Assembly (NCBI GenBank): GCA_000482145.1
Contig: AUXH01000165.1
Span: 1 to 33,078, forward strand
DNA: 33,078 nucleotides
From: Strigomonas culicis
Lineage: Eukaryota; Euglenozoa; Kinetoplastea; Trypanosomatida; Trypanosomatidae
Direction of reading: 5' to 3'
Part shown: one piece after another, positions 8,547 through 17,055 of the stretch
Position numbering within the stretch: position 1 is the first letter of the stretch
Layout: each line of letters opens with the position of its first letter
Made by a program: the position numbers and the translations under genes
Notes under the pieces: generated by a model
Told to the model about the DNA's origin: nothing
Databases searched by the model: none
The model's input: the letters and a program-made list of their open reading frames with translations, nothing else

Positions 8547-9251
8547 CTACATGACCGTGAGGGTGCCAAGGGCGAAGGTGTCGAATGTGAAGGTCACCTG
8601 GCCTACGCGCTGGCGATCGTAGAAGGAGAAGACATTGCGTGCCTTGGAGAGGAAAATGGACAGCTCCACGTAGTCATCGAAGCCGAGGCTGCCGCGCTTC
8701 TGTCGGTCGAACTTGCGCATCATGGACTGGAAGGTGTCCTCACTGAGCTGGTAGCCGCCCTCCCGCAGCGCGACGCGGATCTCGTTGCCGTGGAGGCGGC
8801 CGTCGCCGCTCGTGTCGCGCTGCCGAAAGCCGGTCATCATGGACTGGATGAACTTGTGCATCTCACCAAACTCGTCCATCGTGATCTGCCCGGAGCCGTC
8901 CTTATCGAACATGAGCAGCAGCTTCTCCGTCGTCGCGAGGCTGAAGCGCTGCTGGCCGCTGCTCAGCGCGGCGTTCAGCTCCGGGATGGTGATGGCGCCG
9001 TTGTGGTCCGTGTCGATGGCGGCGAACCAGCGCTGCAGCTCGCTGTCGACGCCGCCGTACCCCGCCGGTGCCTGCTGCTGCGGCGGCGGCGCGTAAGATG
9101 CGCCGGGCGTGTACAGCGCGGTTGCCTGATGGCTGGTGCCTTGGGCGGGGTCGTACCCGCTGTAGCACGTGGGATAACCCGGCCCGCTTGGCGGCGGCGC
9201 GTAGGTGTTGCTGGCGCTGTTACTGCCATACGGCGGAGAGGGGTAGGCCAT
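8547..9251 (-). CDS. Penta-EF-hand (ALG-2-like) calcium-binding protein, copy 1
   Basis: This 234-residue protein of the penta-EF-hand family has a Pro/Gly/Tyr/Ala-rich tail (1-68) followed by five EF-hands, the layout of ALG-2, sorcin and peflin. The EF1 loop is 80-91 (DTDHNGAITIPE), EF2 116-127 (DKDGSGQITMDE) and EF3 146-157 (DTSGDGRLHGNE); all three have good calcium ligands. EF4 (from D182) and EF5 (from D212) have non-binding loops; EF5 normally drives dimer formation. The ATG at 9251 begins MAYPSPPY, a natural family N-terminus; longer readings upstream start in AT-rich leader. Family members act as calcium-dependent adaptors at membranes. It is the most intact of three tandem copies (8547-11636). 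Specific partners are unknown. Confidence 0.9.
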   Translation of the reverse strand: MAYPSPPYGSNSASNTYAPPPSGPGYPTCYSGYDPAQGTSHQATALYTPGASYAPPPQQQAPAGYGGVDSELQRWFAAIDTDHNGAITIPELNAALSSGQQRFSLATTEKLLLMFDKDGSGQITMDEFGEMHKFIQSMMTGFRQRDTSGDGRLHGNEIRVALREGGYQLSEDTFQSMMRKFDRQKRGSLGFDDYVELSIFLSKARNVFSFYDRQRVGQVTFTFDTFALGTLTVM

Positions 9252-9267
9252 GGGTTGCACAGAGTGG

Positions 9268-9320
9268 CTCAAGAAAAAACGGCGATACAATAATAAAAAC
9301 GCGAATGAAAGGAAAGCAAA
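9268..9320 (-). promoter_or_regulatory. Trans-splice acceptor for PEF copy 1
   Basis: Read on the minus strand, a T/C-rich tract (9320 to 9272) leads to the AG at 9269-9268. This gives a 16-base leader before the ATG at 9251, short but usable. Confidence 0.5.
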
Positions 9321-9635
9321 AAAGCAAAAATCAAGACCGGTGTTGCGGACTAGAATGGTATCCTGCGTGTCGTATAGTAGCGCGGTGTAAGAGCCGAAAG
9401 ATGGAAGGAATGGAGATGAGACTGTAAGTAAGTGAGTGGATACAGACGCAGAGAGCGTTCTTGCGGAACAAGGAACCAGTTCCTTCCTAAAAAAAACATC
9501 ACCACCACCACCACCAACAAATAATAATAATAAAACAACAATTTCGGATGCTTGTATAAGCACAATAATGGTTCTCCTACTCATGGAAAACAATGAAAAC
9601 AAAGAAATGATGTTAATGCTACCGTTTCTCACACA

Positions 9636-9660
9636 ATATATATATATATATATATATATA
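9636..9660. repeat. TA microsatellite
   Basis: A pure AT dinucleotide run of about 25 bases in the spacer between PEF copies 1 and 2. Confidence 0.9.
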
Positions 9661-9709
9661 CATCTGTACGGTGTGCGCAATGATCATAAACAGATAGCTG
9701 CTGCATATG

Positions 9710-10465
9710 TTACATGGTTCGGAGAGCGGCGGAGAAGAACGTGTTAAACGTGAATTTCACCTTACCTGTGCGCTTGCAATCGCAGAAGGAGAAGATGTGG
9801 CGCGTCTTCCAGAGGAAGAAGCACAGCTCCACATAGTCGTCCAGGCCGAGGCTGCCGCGCTTCTGCCGGTCGAACGTGTCCATCATGGACTGGGTGGTGC
9901 TCTCGCTCAGGTCGTAGCCGCTCTCGCGCAGCGCGACGCGGATCTCGTTACCACCGAGGCAGCCGTCCTCATTCGCACCGCATTGCCGAAAGCCCACCAC
10001 CATGGACTGGACGAACTTGTGCATCTCACCAAACTCGTCCATCGTGATCTGCCCGGAGCCGTCCTTATCGAACATGAGCAGCAGCTTCTCTGTCGTCGCG
10101 AAGCTGAAGCGCTGGCCGCTTCTGCTGAGCGCGGCGTTCAGCTCCGGGACGGTGATGGCGCCGTTGTGGTCCGTGTCGATGGCGGCGAACCAGCGCTGCA
10201 GCTCGCTGTCCACAGGGCAGGCGGTAATCGTCCCCCACGGCTGCTGTAGCGGTCCGTCGACCGACCCGGACGGGCCCGCTGACCAGCTGCCAGACAGGGT
10301 GGGATTTATGTTTGTCGCATAGTTGTAAGAGTGATTCGTGCGAAGGCCCTGTTGAGGGTCACGGTGAACTGGAGGACGATTGTCTGGGTGGCGCAGCAAA
10401 GGCCGCGGCACAGACCACTGGGAGGTGTCGCCGGGCGCAGGCGGTGGTCGTCTGCTGGGCATCAT
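9710..10465 (-). CDS. Penta-EF-hand calcium-binding protein, copy 2
   Basis: This 251-residue paralogue of copies 1 and 3 has a different N-terminal tail (1-86) that is Pro/Arg/Ser-rich, without the Tyr-Gly-Ala character of copy 1. The EF1 loop starts at D97 and the EF2 loop at D133; both are canonical and nearly identical to copy 1. The EF3 loop reads GANEDGCLGGNE from residue 163, so the first calcium ligand Asp is Gly and binding is probably lost. EF4 and EF5 are present but lack ligands; EF5 keeps FTFNTF near the C-terminus. It starts at ATG 10465, and a second ATG follows at once. The core is highly similar to its neighbours while the tail is not, suggesting tandem duplication with rapid tail change or replacement. 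Confidence 0.88.
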   Translation of the reverse strand: MMPSRRPPPAPGDTSQWSVPRPLLRHPDNRPPVHRDPQQGLRTNHSYNYATNINPTLSGSWSAGPSGSVDGPLQQPWGTITACPVDSELQRWFAAIDTDHNGAITVPELNAALSRSGQRFSFATTEKLLLMFDKDGSGQITMDEFGEMHKFVQSMVVGFRQCGANEDGCLGGNEIRVALRESGYDLSESTTQSMMDTFDRQKRGSLGLDDYVELCFFLWKTRHIFSFCDCKRTGKVKFTFNTFFSAALRTM

Positions 10466-10572
10466 AACAGGAACGCCAAAAAAAAGAAGAGGGGTACAGA
10501 GTAATTTCTTTTTTATTTTTGCGGAAAAGAGAGAGCGGGAATGAGAAGGGATCCAAACCGTTGAGGAAGGCG

Positions 10573-10606
<34 letters not shown>

Positions 10607-10877
10607 CAACAAGCAGCCCACCCGCACCCAAATGTACCAGAGCACTGGAAAAAAAAAAAGTGAAGTAGAACGTAACGAGACACAAATATATGAAAACAAA
10701 AATGACAGAAAAGGAAAAAAAAAGACATGAAATAAATAGTAGGGTCTCTGCGCGAGCAATTATGAAACAAATGAAACGAGACATGATGTCAATACAAACA
10801 AAAGAAGTACCATTGAAATAAATACCGCACGAAGCTTCATCCCACGACGACAGATGCGCGTGTGTGAAGGCTATGAA
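10466..10877 (-). other. Spacer between PEF copies 2 and 3
   Basis: This AT-rich spacer has a 31-base GT microsatellite (10575-10605) and several poly-A runs, which are T-runs on the transcribed strand. It carries the leader of copy 2 and the 3'UTR of copy 3. No gene is seen. Confidence 0.6.
10575..10605. repeat. GT/CA microsatellite
   Basis: A pure GT run of about 31 bases upstream of PEF copy 2. Confidence 0.9.
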
Positions 10878-10925
10878 TTATATATATAGACCACCAGCAG
10901 AGAAGGTGTCAAATATGAAGGTCAC
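10878..10925 (-). pseudogene. Leftover EF5 coding sequence beyond the copy 3 stop
   Basis: Directly after the TAG stop of copy 3, the same frame still reads VTFIFDTFSAGG and then stops at 10878-10880. The matching segment in copy 1 is VTFTFDTFALGT. The sequence GCTAGGTGACCTTC in copy 3 aligns with GCCAGGTGACCTTC in copy 1, so the stop looks like a CAG to TAG change. The remnant is now 3'UTR unless the stop is read through. Confidence 0.8.
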
Positions 10926-11636
10926 CTAGCTCGTGCGTTGGAGGCTGTAGAACGCGTTGCGTGTCTTGGAGAAAAAGATGGACAGCTCCACGTAGTCATC
11001 GAAGTTGAGGCTGCCGCGCTTCTGTCGGTCGAACTTGCGCATCATGAGCTGGAAGGTGTCCTCCCTGAACTCGTAGCCGCTCTCGCGCAGCGCGACGCGG
11101 ATCTCGCTGCCGTCGAGGCGACCATCACCATTCGTGTCGCGCAGCCGAAAACCTGTCATCATGGACTGGACAAACTTGTGCATCTTGCCGAACTCGTCCA
11201 TCGTGATCTGCCCGGAGCCGTCCTTGTTGAACAGGAGCAGCAGCTTCTCCGTCGTCGCGAGGCTGAAGCGGTGACCGCTCGTGCTGAGGAGGGCATTGAC
11301 CTCCGAGACGGTGATGGCGCCGTTGTGGTCCGTGTCGATGGCGGCGAACCAGCGCTGCAGCTTGCTGTCGACGCCGCCGTACCCCGCCGGTGCCTGCTGC
11401 TGCTGCTGCGGTGACGGCTGGGGCGATGGGGTCTCACGGAACGATCCGGATGGGTTCGTTTGACGGTGGGCCTTTGCCGCTAAGTAGAGTGCGAGGGGCT
11501 GTGGCAGGGCGGGGTTGGCCCCGTGCGTGCCAGGGACAGGGATGGCGCCGTGCGTCGCGCCGGCGGGCGGCTGCTTAGTGAACACCAGATGGTGCATCTG
11601 CTTCATTGAGGGGATGCGCTCCGGAGTCAATGCCAT
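10926..11636 (-). CDS. Penta-EF-hand protein, copy 3, truncated in EF5
   Basis: This is a 236-residue paralogue of copies 1 and 2. Its N-terminal tail (1-84) is Pro/Ala/His/Gln-rich with a glutamine run at 77-81. The EF1 loop at D101 is canonical. The EF2 loop begins with Asn137 instead of Asp, which should weaken calcium binding. The EF3 loop at D167 (DTNGDGRLDGSE) is intact. EF4 lacks ligands. The protein ends at SLQRTS in the fifth EF-hand, where a TAG replaces a Gln codon and two residues are missing relative to copy 1. EF5 mediates dimers in this family, so dimer formation is probably altered. Otherwise the frame is open and codon use matches its neighbours, so it may still be expressed. 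It starts at ATG 11636. Confidence 0.85.
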   Translation of the reverse strand: MALTPERIPSMKQMHHLVFTKQPPAGATHGAIPVPGTHGANPALPQPLALYLAAKAHRQTNPSGSFRETPSPQPSPQQQQQAPAGYGGVDSKLQRWFAAIDTDHNGAITVSEVNALLSTSGHRFSLATTEKLLLLFNKDGSGQITMDEFGKMHKFVQSMMTGFRLRDTNGDGRLDGSEIRVALRESGYEFREDTFQLMMRKFDRQKRGSLNFDDYVELSIFFSKTRNAFYSLQRTS

Positions 11637-12639
11637 GTTTCTATCCGATATTGAATTCTAATTCATGGAGGGGGAGAAGTGTGAGGGTAGACACACGAGC
11701 ATTATATAAAGGTACAATGCAAAACGAGAGGAGAAAAAGACCCCCGCGTCAGTTAAAATCGAATCCAAAATAATAATAATAATAATAATAAAAACGTTAT
11801 ATATAGAGGAGAAAAAAAAACACTACTCCGTGTATACGACAGAGAACAAGAATATATAGAGTAATAATAACAAGAAAAAAAAAAAACAGGCCTAAAAAAA
11901 AAGGGGGTGAGCGCTCACTTTGAAAAGACAGAAGCTAACAGAAAAAAAAAAGAAAAGAGTACTGTCTGCAGAAAAAAAAAGTGATTGCTCGTTTCTATAC
12001 GCCTTCTATAGAGTGTCGTAGTTCATCTGTTCTTACATGTATGTTTATCTTTTTTTTTTTTCATTATGAGTTATGTATTTATAAACAGTTCTCAGTCATT
12101 TATTTCTACTCTATTTGGGTATAGAGGTATGTATAGAAGGTGCGTAGGGAGAACATGTTATTCCTACAATACGTTTAGTGGTGTCGCCTGAGCGACTGTC
12201 AAAGTACATTGCTGTATGACGTTTTTCTATTTTCATTTGTATCTCTTTTTACACGAGAATATATGATATAATATAATACATATATACATACTTCCTTTCT
12301 TTATATATATATATATATATATATATATCTTCTTTTGTGGAGTGGTGGAGCTTACTGAAAATGAAGAAATAAATATCAATTATCAATACGAGTGTTTTTC
12401 TTTTAAAAAAGAACAAAAAAAATGGAATATTATTGTCAAAGGAAAAAAGAGAACACAACAACAGCAACAATAATAATTCAAAAAAAAGAAACGGTACAGT
12501 AAAGGAGAAAAAAAAGTGTGAAGAACAAGAAGGAAAATAATTAAAACAAACTCAAATTGTTTCGCCTGGCTTCTTCCTCCTTTAAGTCGCTTTTATTTTT
12601 TAAGTTTTAATTCTTCCTCTTTTTTTTTTTCTGCGTGTA
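11637..12639 (-). other. 1 kb AT-rich spacer upstream of the PEF array
   Basis: This spacer holds a TAA repeat (11771-11790), many poly-A runs on the plus strand (pyrimidine tracts on the transcribed strand), a TA microsatellite (12302-12328) and a small perfect hairpin GTCGC-CTGA-GCGAC (12183-12196). It should include the leader of PEF copy 3 and the 3'UTR of the gene at 12640. No protein or RNA gene is recognised. Confidence 0.6.
12302..12328. repeat. TA microsatellite
   Basis: A TA run of about 27 bases in the spacer upstream of the PEF array. Confidence 0.9.
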
Positions 12640-14091
12640 TCAAGAGAGGCGGGAGTTAATGAAGAAGTACGGCGGCGCGACACCCATTGCAAAGTCTAGG
12701 ATACACACCTCGTTGACGCCACAGGAGAAGACCGGCGTGTACTCGGCCCCGCACACCGTCTGCACGGTCTCGACCGCCACGATGGGCTGCTTCACATCGC
12801 GGAAGGAAACAAGCCCGTTCCGTACGAACACCATGCAGCGGTCCATGTTGTTGCCGACGATGCGCTGCAGCGCGCGGAGGTACATGCCGGTCACACAGAT
12901 GAAGCTCGTTTCGCCTTTCTTCGGGTGGAAGGTGAAGAAGCGCACGTCGCCGCCGGACTCGTCGATCCAGTCCTGCAGCGCCCGCATGACGGCCTCCACC
13001 GTCTCGTCGAAGTAGTTGACGGGGCTCGGCATGATGTCGCGCAGCTTATCCTGCACCGCAGGGAGCAGCAGCAGCAGCGGCCGCAGCGCCGGGCCGTTCG
13101 CCGGCAGCACCACCGGCTTGGGCTGCAGCGGCGCGTCCGGCGCCACCTGGTGGCGCAGCACGATGCCGTGCGCGTTGCCGCGCGGCCGGATGGGCCGCAT
13201 CGGTGTCTGGTACGGCACGCCCATCCCCATCGCCGCGAGCGACGGCGTGGAGAGCGCGGAGGAGGACGGGTCGCGCTGCTGCTGCTGCTGCTGGGAGGGT
13301 GAGCGGGACGGGGATGCGCTGCTGCTGGCGCCCTGCAGGAGCAGCTGCGGCGGCGTCGACACGCCGCCGGCGTAGGGGGAGGCGGGCACGCCGTAGGGGG
13401 TGGAGTCCTGACGGCCCTGTGCCCGCAGCCCGCCATCCCCGCTGCTAAGGAGCGTCGGCGTCGGCGGGAGCGACTCGCGGCGCGAGCCGGGGGCGATCTG
13501 CGACGGCGTCGCCGCGCGGTTCATGGAGCTGTCGAAGCGGAAGAGGGACGGCGAGGAGCCGTGCGGGAGCTGGTATGGCGGCATGGGCTGCGAGGACTGC
13601 TGCTGCACGGACGGCGTCGCGACGCGCGGCGTGCTGGTGGTCTGCCACGAGTTCTGGCTCGCGTTGAGGTAGTTGTAGGAGCCGCCGCCGCCGGCCAGGC
13701 CGGGCACGCTCGCGGCGTAGTGCGCGCTGGTGTTGGGGCTGCCCTGCTGCGCGTAGTAGCCACCGCCGCCGCTCTTGGGGCCGAGTGGGAGGCTCTGGTT
13801 GGTCGGGATCGCGTTCAGCGGCTGGCCGCCGGCGAAGTAGCTCGTGTTCAGACCCGTGGGGCTCGCGCTGTTGAGACGCGGGTGGCTGCCGAAGGTCCCC
13901 GCCGGCGCACCGGTCGGGGTGGTCATCATGGGCTGGCTCGCGGCGTGGAACAGCTGTGGCTGCTGCTGCTGCTGCTGCGGCAGCGGCGGCGGTGTGGGGG
14001 CCTGCCCGGGGTACATGTTGTATGCATTCTGGGTGGAGGGGTAGGGCAGCGGCTGCGGCTGGTAGACGTAATCGTCGTCGTCGTAGTCCAT
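12640..14091 (-). CDS. Hypothetical protein, low-complexity N-terminus and conserved-looking C-terminal domain
   Basis: I do not recognise this 483-residue protein. It starts with an acidic patch (MDYDDDDYVY) and continues with about 320 residues rich in Pro, Gln, Ser, Gly, Thr and Ala, including two six-residue glutamine runs. The tail from about 327 to 483 is ordered, mixed alpha/beta in character, and contains DWIDESGGDVRFFTFHPKKG, CMVFVRNGLVSFRDV and CILDFAMGVAPPYFF. It has no signal peptide or membrane helix. The only upstream in-frame alternative is a GTG, so ATG 14091 is chosen. A disordered Q/P-rich arm with one folded domain is common in RNA-binding or scaffold proteins, but no function is assigned. 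It lies between the PEF array and the TFIIIC-like gene. Confidence 0.8.
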   Translation of the reverse strand: MDYDDDDYVYQPQPLPYPSTQNAYNMYPGQAPTPPPLPQQQQQQPQLFHAASQPMMTTPTGAPAGTFGSHPRLNSASPTGLNTSYFAGGQPLNAIPTNQSLPLGPKSGGGGYYAQQGSPNTSAHYAASVPGLAGGGGSYNYLNASQNSWQTTSTPRVATPSVQQQSSQPMPPYQLPHGSSPSLFRFDSSMNRAATPSQIAPGSRRESLPPTPTLLSSGDGGLRAQGRQDSTPYGVPASPYAGGVSTPPQLLLQGASSSASPSRSPSQQQQQQRDPSSSALSTPSLAAMGMGVPYQTPMRPIRPRGNAHGIVLRHQVAPDAPLQPKPVVLPANGPALRPLLLLLPAVQDKLRDIMPSPVNYFDETVEAVMRALQDWIDESGGDVRFFTFHPKKGETSFICVTGMYLRALQRIVGNNMDRCMVFVRNGLVSFRDVKQPIVAVETVQTVCGAEYTPVFSCGVNEVCILDFAMGVAPPYFFINSRLS

Positions 14092-14125
14092 TTTTGAAAT
14101 GCTTTTGCTTTCTCTCGCTCTCACT

Positions 14126-14146
14126 CACACACACACACACACACAC
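14126..14146. repeat. CA microsatellite
   Basis: A CA run of 21 bases, 35 bases upstream of the ATG at 14091. On the transcribed strand it reads GT, and it sits in the leader or splice region of that gene. Confidence 0.85.
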
Positions 14147-14333
14147 TTGAAAATCACCTTTGTCTTTTGATTCAAAAAAGAAAGTAAGAACGAGATAAAG
14201 AAAAAGAGACGCAAAGGAAATACATGTAGATGCATCAGTGGAAGTGTCACAAGAAGAGCAAACCTACATACATATAGGAGTAAACAAACAAGAAAAGTTG
14301 CAATGCTCTCATTTTTTTTTTTGCTCCGTTTCT

Positions 14334-16514
14334 TTATTCAGTGTCGGAGGATGACGAGCGTTTGTCCTCGCCTTGCGCGTCATTGCTGGAGAAGCTACAG
14401 TGGCTATCCTCGTTGTCGCTCTCTTCCTTCCCGTCGGGCGGTGGCGCGATCGGGATGGCGTCCAGCGACGCGCCGTCCGCCTCCGCCCTCCGCGTGCCCA
14501 CAAACTGCTGCAGCAGCGGAATGATCTCCTCCGTGAGGAAGCGGTGGAGGAGCTCCCGCATGTGGTCCCGGAGGCGCGTGTACTGCTCTTCGGTGAGCCA
14601 CCCCTCAAAGGAGGCGCGCTGCGCCGGCGGCATGCTGTAGCGCGGCGTGGGCTCCTCCCCCTTCACCTCCGCCGGACGCTCGCGCTTCCGCGCACCAGCT
14701 GCGTCCGGCGGGCGCCCGTCGGCGCGGTAGCGCGCCTCGACCTCGTCCAGCACCCGGTGCAGCACGGCGTCGTGCCGGCCCATCTCGAAGATCTGGAACT
14801 TGAAGTAGAGCGCGCCGCGCTGGACGATGTTGCAGAAGAAACGGACCTGGTCCACTGTACTGTAGAACACGGCGGCGTACCGCTCCGCGTAGGACGCGGC
14901 CGCGCTCCTCGGCTGCTGCTGCTGCTGCTGCGGCGGCGCCTCCAGCTCCTGCCGCCGCCGCGCGCGCTGCGCGAGGATGCGGACGACCTGCGGCAGGTGC
15001 GGGCTGCGGGACAGGTCGCGCAGCAGCACGCCGAGGGGACTGCGCCGCAGCACGCGCACCGTGTGCCGCTGGTACAGCACCATCTGCAGCAGGTCGCGCT
15101 GCTCGAAGGGGTTGAAGTCGTGGCGTATGTACAGTCGTCCGTACGGCCCGCCGTCGATCGCGTAGGACAGCGCCGCGATGATGCGCCGCAGCACAAAGGT
15201 CTGCGGGCACTGCCCCGACTCCATCGCAGCCGCCACCATGTTCTTGCACAGCCACACCGGCTGCGCCGCGAAGAGCGCCGCGACGGCGCGCACGGCGGCG
15301 GGGTCGTCCGGCTGGTCCCCCGTCAGCGACGCGCCGAGGTAGGCGAGGTACTCGGCGCGCCGCGGCGGCGGCAGGTCCGGGTCCGTGGCCTGCACCATCA
15401 CAGGGCCCAGAGACGCGTCCGACTCGCCCGCCGTGCGCTGCGTCGCGGCGCGCAGCTGCGCGGCGAGCCGGTCCGCGCAGCCCGCCGGCACGTGCGCGGG
15501 GTGCGCGGCCGCGTAGCGCAGCAGGCTCTCGTTTGGCCGCCGCCCGGGCTCGTAGCGCACGCTCGCGAGCGCGCGGTCCGTCGTGAAGACGCGCGGCGGG
15601 AAGAGCGTCAGGTCGGCCACGTCGCCGGGCGGCCCGCCGCCGTGCTGCTGCTGCTGCTGCTGCCACAGTGCAAAGGTGTAGTCCGCCGGCCGCGCCAGCT
15701 CCACCTCGCGGGAGACGACGCCGAGCACCTCCACGGCGACGACGGCGGTGTCCGGCGGCGCGGCCGCGGTGGGGTGGGGCGTCGGCGGGTGGTCCATCAC
15801 CTCGCCCGTCCGCGCGTTGCGCCAGCGCCGCAGGCGGCGCCGCTCCGTGACGCGGAGCAGCACGTCGTTGCGGCGGTACGCGCGCAGCAGCAGCTGCGGC
15901 ACGCAGGAGGGGAGCGACAGCCGCTGCTGCCGCGCGCGCTGGAGCGCCGCCTGCGCCGCGTCGCTGCGGCGCGCGCGCTCCAGCGGCCCATCGCCGCCGC
16001 GGTGGGGGTGGCCCGCCGGCGGCACGTGGGGGACGGCGGAGGGGCGCGCGCCCCAGTCCGTGCCCTGCCACGCGAGGCCGACCGGCTCGGTGCTGTAGCG
16101 CTGCGCGTCCCACACATCGAAGCGGAGGGCGCCCTCCGCCGGGTCCGCCTCGGTCCGCTGCCGCTTGCCGCGCGGGAGTTCCGCCCCCTCCCCCTCTTCG
16201 TCCTCCGAGGAGGGCAGCGCGGAGGAGGCGCTGGCGCTCTTCTCGTCGTCGTCCTGCTCCTCCTCCCTGTAGCGCTCCTCGCCCCCCTCCGCCGCACGTG
16301 CGGCCGCGTCGTCGGCGGGCGGCGCCGGCTCGTCCCGCAGAAAGGCCACGCAGTCCTGCGGCGGGAGGAACGCGGCGATCTCGCGGCGCTGGTGCGCGTG
16401 CACGCGGGCGGCCGCCACCGGCGCACCGTTGCGCACCTCGCTGGTGTGCACGAGAAAGGGCAACTCGACGTGGACGAAGCGCCGAAAGGGCGGCATCAAC
16501 GGTGCATCGGCCAT
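14334..16514 (-). CDS. TFIIIC tau95/GTF3C5-like subunit (divergent)
   Basis: This 726-residue protein resembles the TFIIIC subunit that contacts the A-box of tRNA genes (yeast Tfc1/tau95, human GTF3C5). The N-terminal strand FRRFVHVELPFLVHT (10-24) matches the family's opening. VPQLLLRAYRR (205-215) and AVVAVEVLGVVSREVE (257-272) match the dimerisation barrel of GTF3C5. The DNA-binding domain is the best match: QPVWLCKN (418-425), then GGPYGRLYIRHDFNPFE (455-471), parallel to human RPIWSRN and GPWRSLWIRFGYDPR. The C-terminus is acidic and serine-rich, as in GTF3C5. Insertions rich in Glu/Asp (76-112), Pro, and polyglutamine (285-290 and near 530) make it longer than the human protein of about 519 residues. 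It starts at ATG 16514. It is expected in the nucleus, in polymerase III initiation. The call is from motif order, not a database search. Confidence 0.75.
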   Translation of the reverse strand: MADAPLMPPFRRFVHVELPFLVHTSEVRNGAPVAAARVHAHQRREIAAFLPPQDCVAFLRDEPAPPADDAAARAAEGGEERYREEEQDDDEKSASASSALPSSEDEEGEGAELPRGKRQRTEADPAEGALRFDVWDAQRYSTEPVGLAWQGTDWGARPSAVPHVPPAGHPHRGGDGPLERARRSDAAQAALQRARQQRLSLPSCVPQLLLRAYRRNDVLLRVTERRRLRRWRNARTGEVMDHPPTPHPTAAAPPDTAVVAVEVLGVVSREVELARPADYTFALWQQQQQQHGGGPPGDVADLTLFPPRVFTTDRALASVRYEPGRRPNESLLRYAAAHPAHVPAGCADRLAAQLRAATQRTAGESDASLGPVMVQATDPDLPPPRRAEYLAYLGASLTGDQPDDPAAVRAVAALFAAQPVWLCKNMVAAAMESGQCPQTFVLRRIIAALSYAIDGGPYGRLYIRHDFNPFEQRDLLQMVLYQRHTVRVLRRSPLGVLLRDLSRSPHLPQVVRILAQRARRRQELEAPPQQQQQQPRSAAASYAERYAAVFYSTVDQVRFFCNIVQRGALYFKFQIFEMGRHDAVLHRVLDEVEARYRADGRPPDAAGARKRERPAEVKGEEPTPRYSMPPAQRASFEGWLTEEQYTRLRDHMRELLHRFLTEEIIPLLQQFVGTRRAEADGASLDAIPIAPPPDGKEESDNEDSHCSFSSNDAQGEDKRSSSSDTE

Positions 16515-17055
16515 TCTCTCTTTTTTTTTTTGTGTGTGTTTTTCCTTTTTTAAGAGCGATGTCTATGGAGCGTTGTCAGTAGACAATCTATGTGTAGCCG
16601 CTTAGACTACCCGTTTGCTTTTCCTGTTCTTCTCAGTGGAAAAAAGTGAAAACACGTGAGAGAAGAGTAAAAGAGAGAGAGAAAGGAAATAATGAAACGT
16701 GAAGCGAAGGACAGCCTTTTCGCGGAGTATCCATGACCGTATACATGCATACAACTGATGCATGAGATGCCTTTCAGTGAAGCTCTTGTTGGACTCCGCT
16801 TTTTTTTTTTGTTTTGAAGTGTTAGCCTTTTTCACATCTGAGACGGCTCACTAAATCTACAGTTTACAATAATAAACAAAAAAAAAGTGATGATGATTAA
16901 ATGACCAACAGTCATCAATTCTTTTTTTTTAAACATATATATCTACATATTATTTCTTCTAAAAAGAACATTTTTTTTTTTTACATCAACCAATACGCAT
17001 CGGAGGACAAGAGAAAAAAAAAAGGAGAGAGCACACTACTGACGCATGCGAGCAA
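16515..17055 (-). other. Spacer between TFIIIC-like and IQ genes
   Basis: This 541-base AT-rich spacer has several T- and A-runs. It contains the candidate splice signal of the TFIIIC-like gene (16632-16680) and should contain the 3'UTR of the IQ gene. No gene is seen. Confidence 0.65.
16632..16680 (-). promoter_or_regulatory. Candidate trans-splice acceptor for TFIIIC-like gene
   Basis: On the minus strand a CT-rich tract (about 16690 to 16655) is followed by CCACTGAG, with the AG at 16633-16632. The predicted leader is about 118 bases. Confidence 0.45.

Larger units (their letters stand above)
9252..9709 (-). other. Spacer between PEF copies 1 and 2
   Basis: This AT-rich intergenic stretch holds a run of CAC/ACC triplets near 9497-9516, a short AAT repeat near 9520-9532 and a 25-base TA microsatellite (9636-9660). 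It should carry the 3'UTR of copy 2 and the leader of copy 1. No further gene is seen. Confidence 0.65.

Noticed and set aside
9252..9680. N-terminal extension of PEF copy 1
   Set aside because: The upstream in-frame stretch is Tyr/Ile/Phe/Val-rich and coded by AT-rich spacer including the TA repeat. The ATG at 9251 fits the family and follows a splice signal.
14373..16553. Plus-strand open frame of 726 codons
   Set aside because: It is antisense to the TFIIIC-like gene, with the same GC-bias cause and no recognisable motifs.
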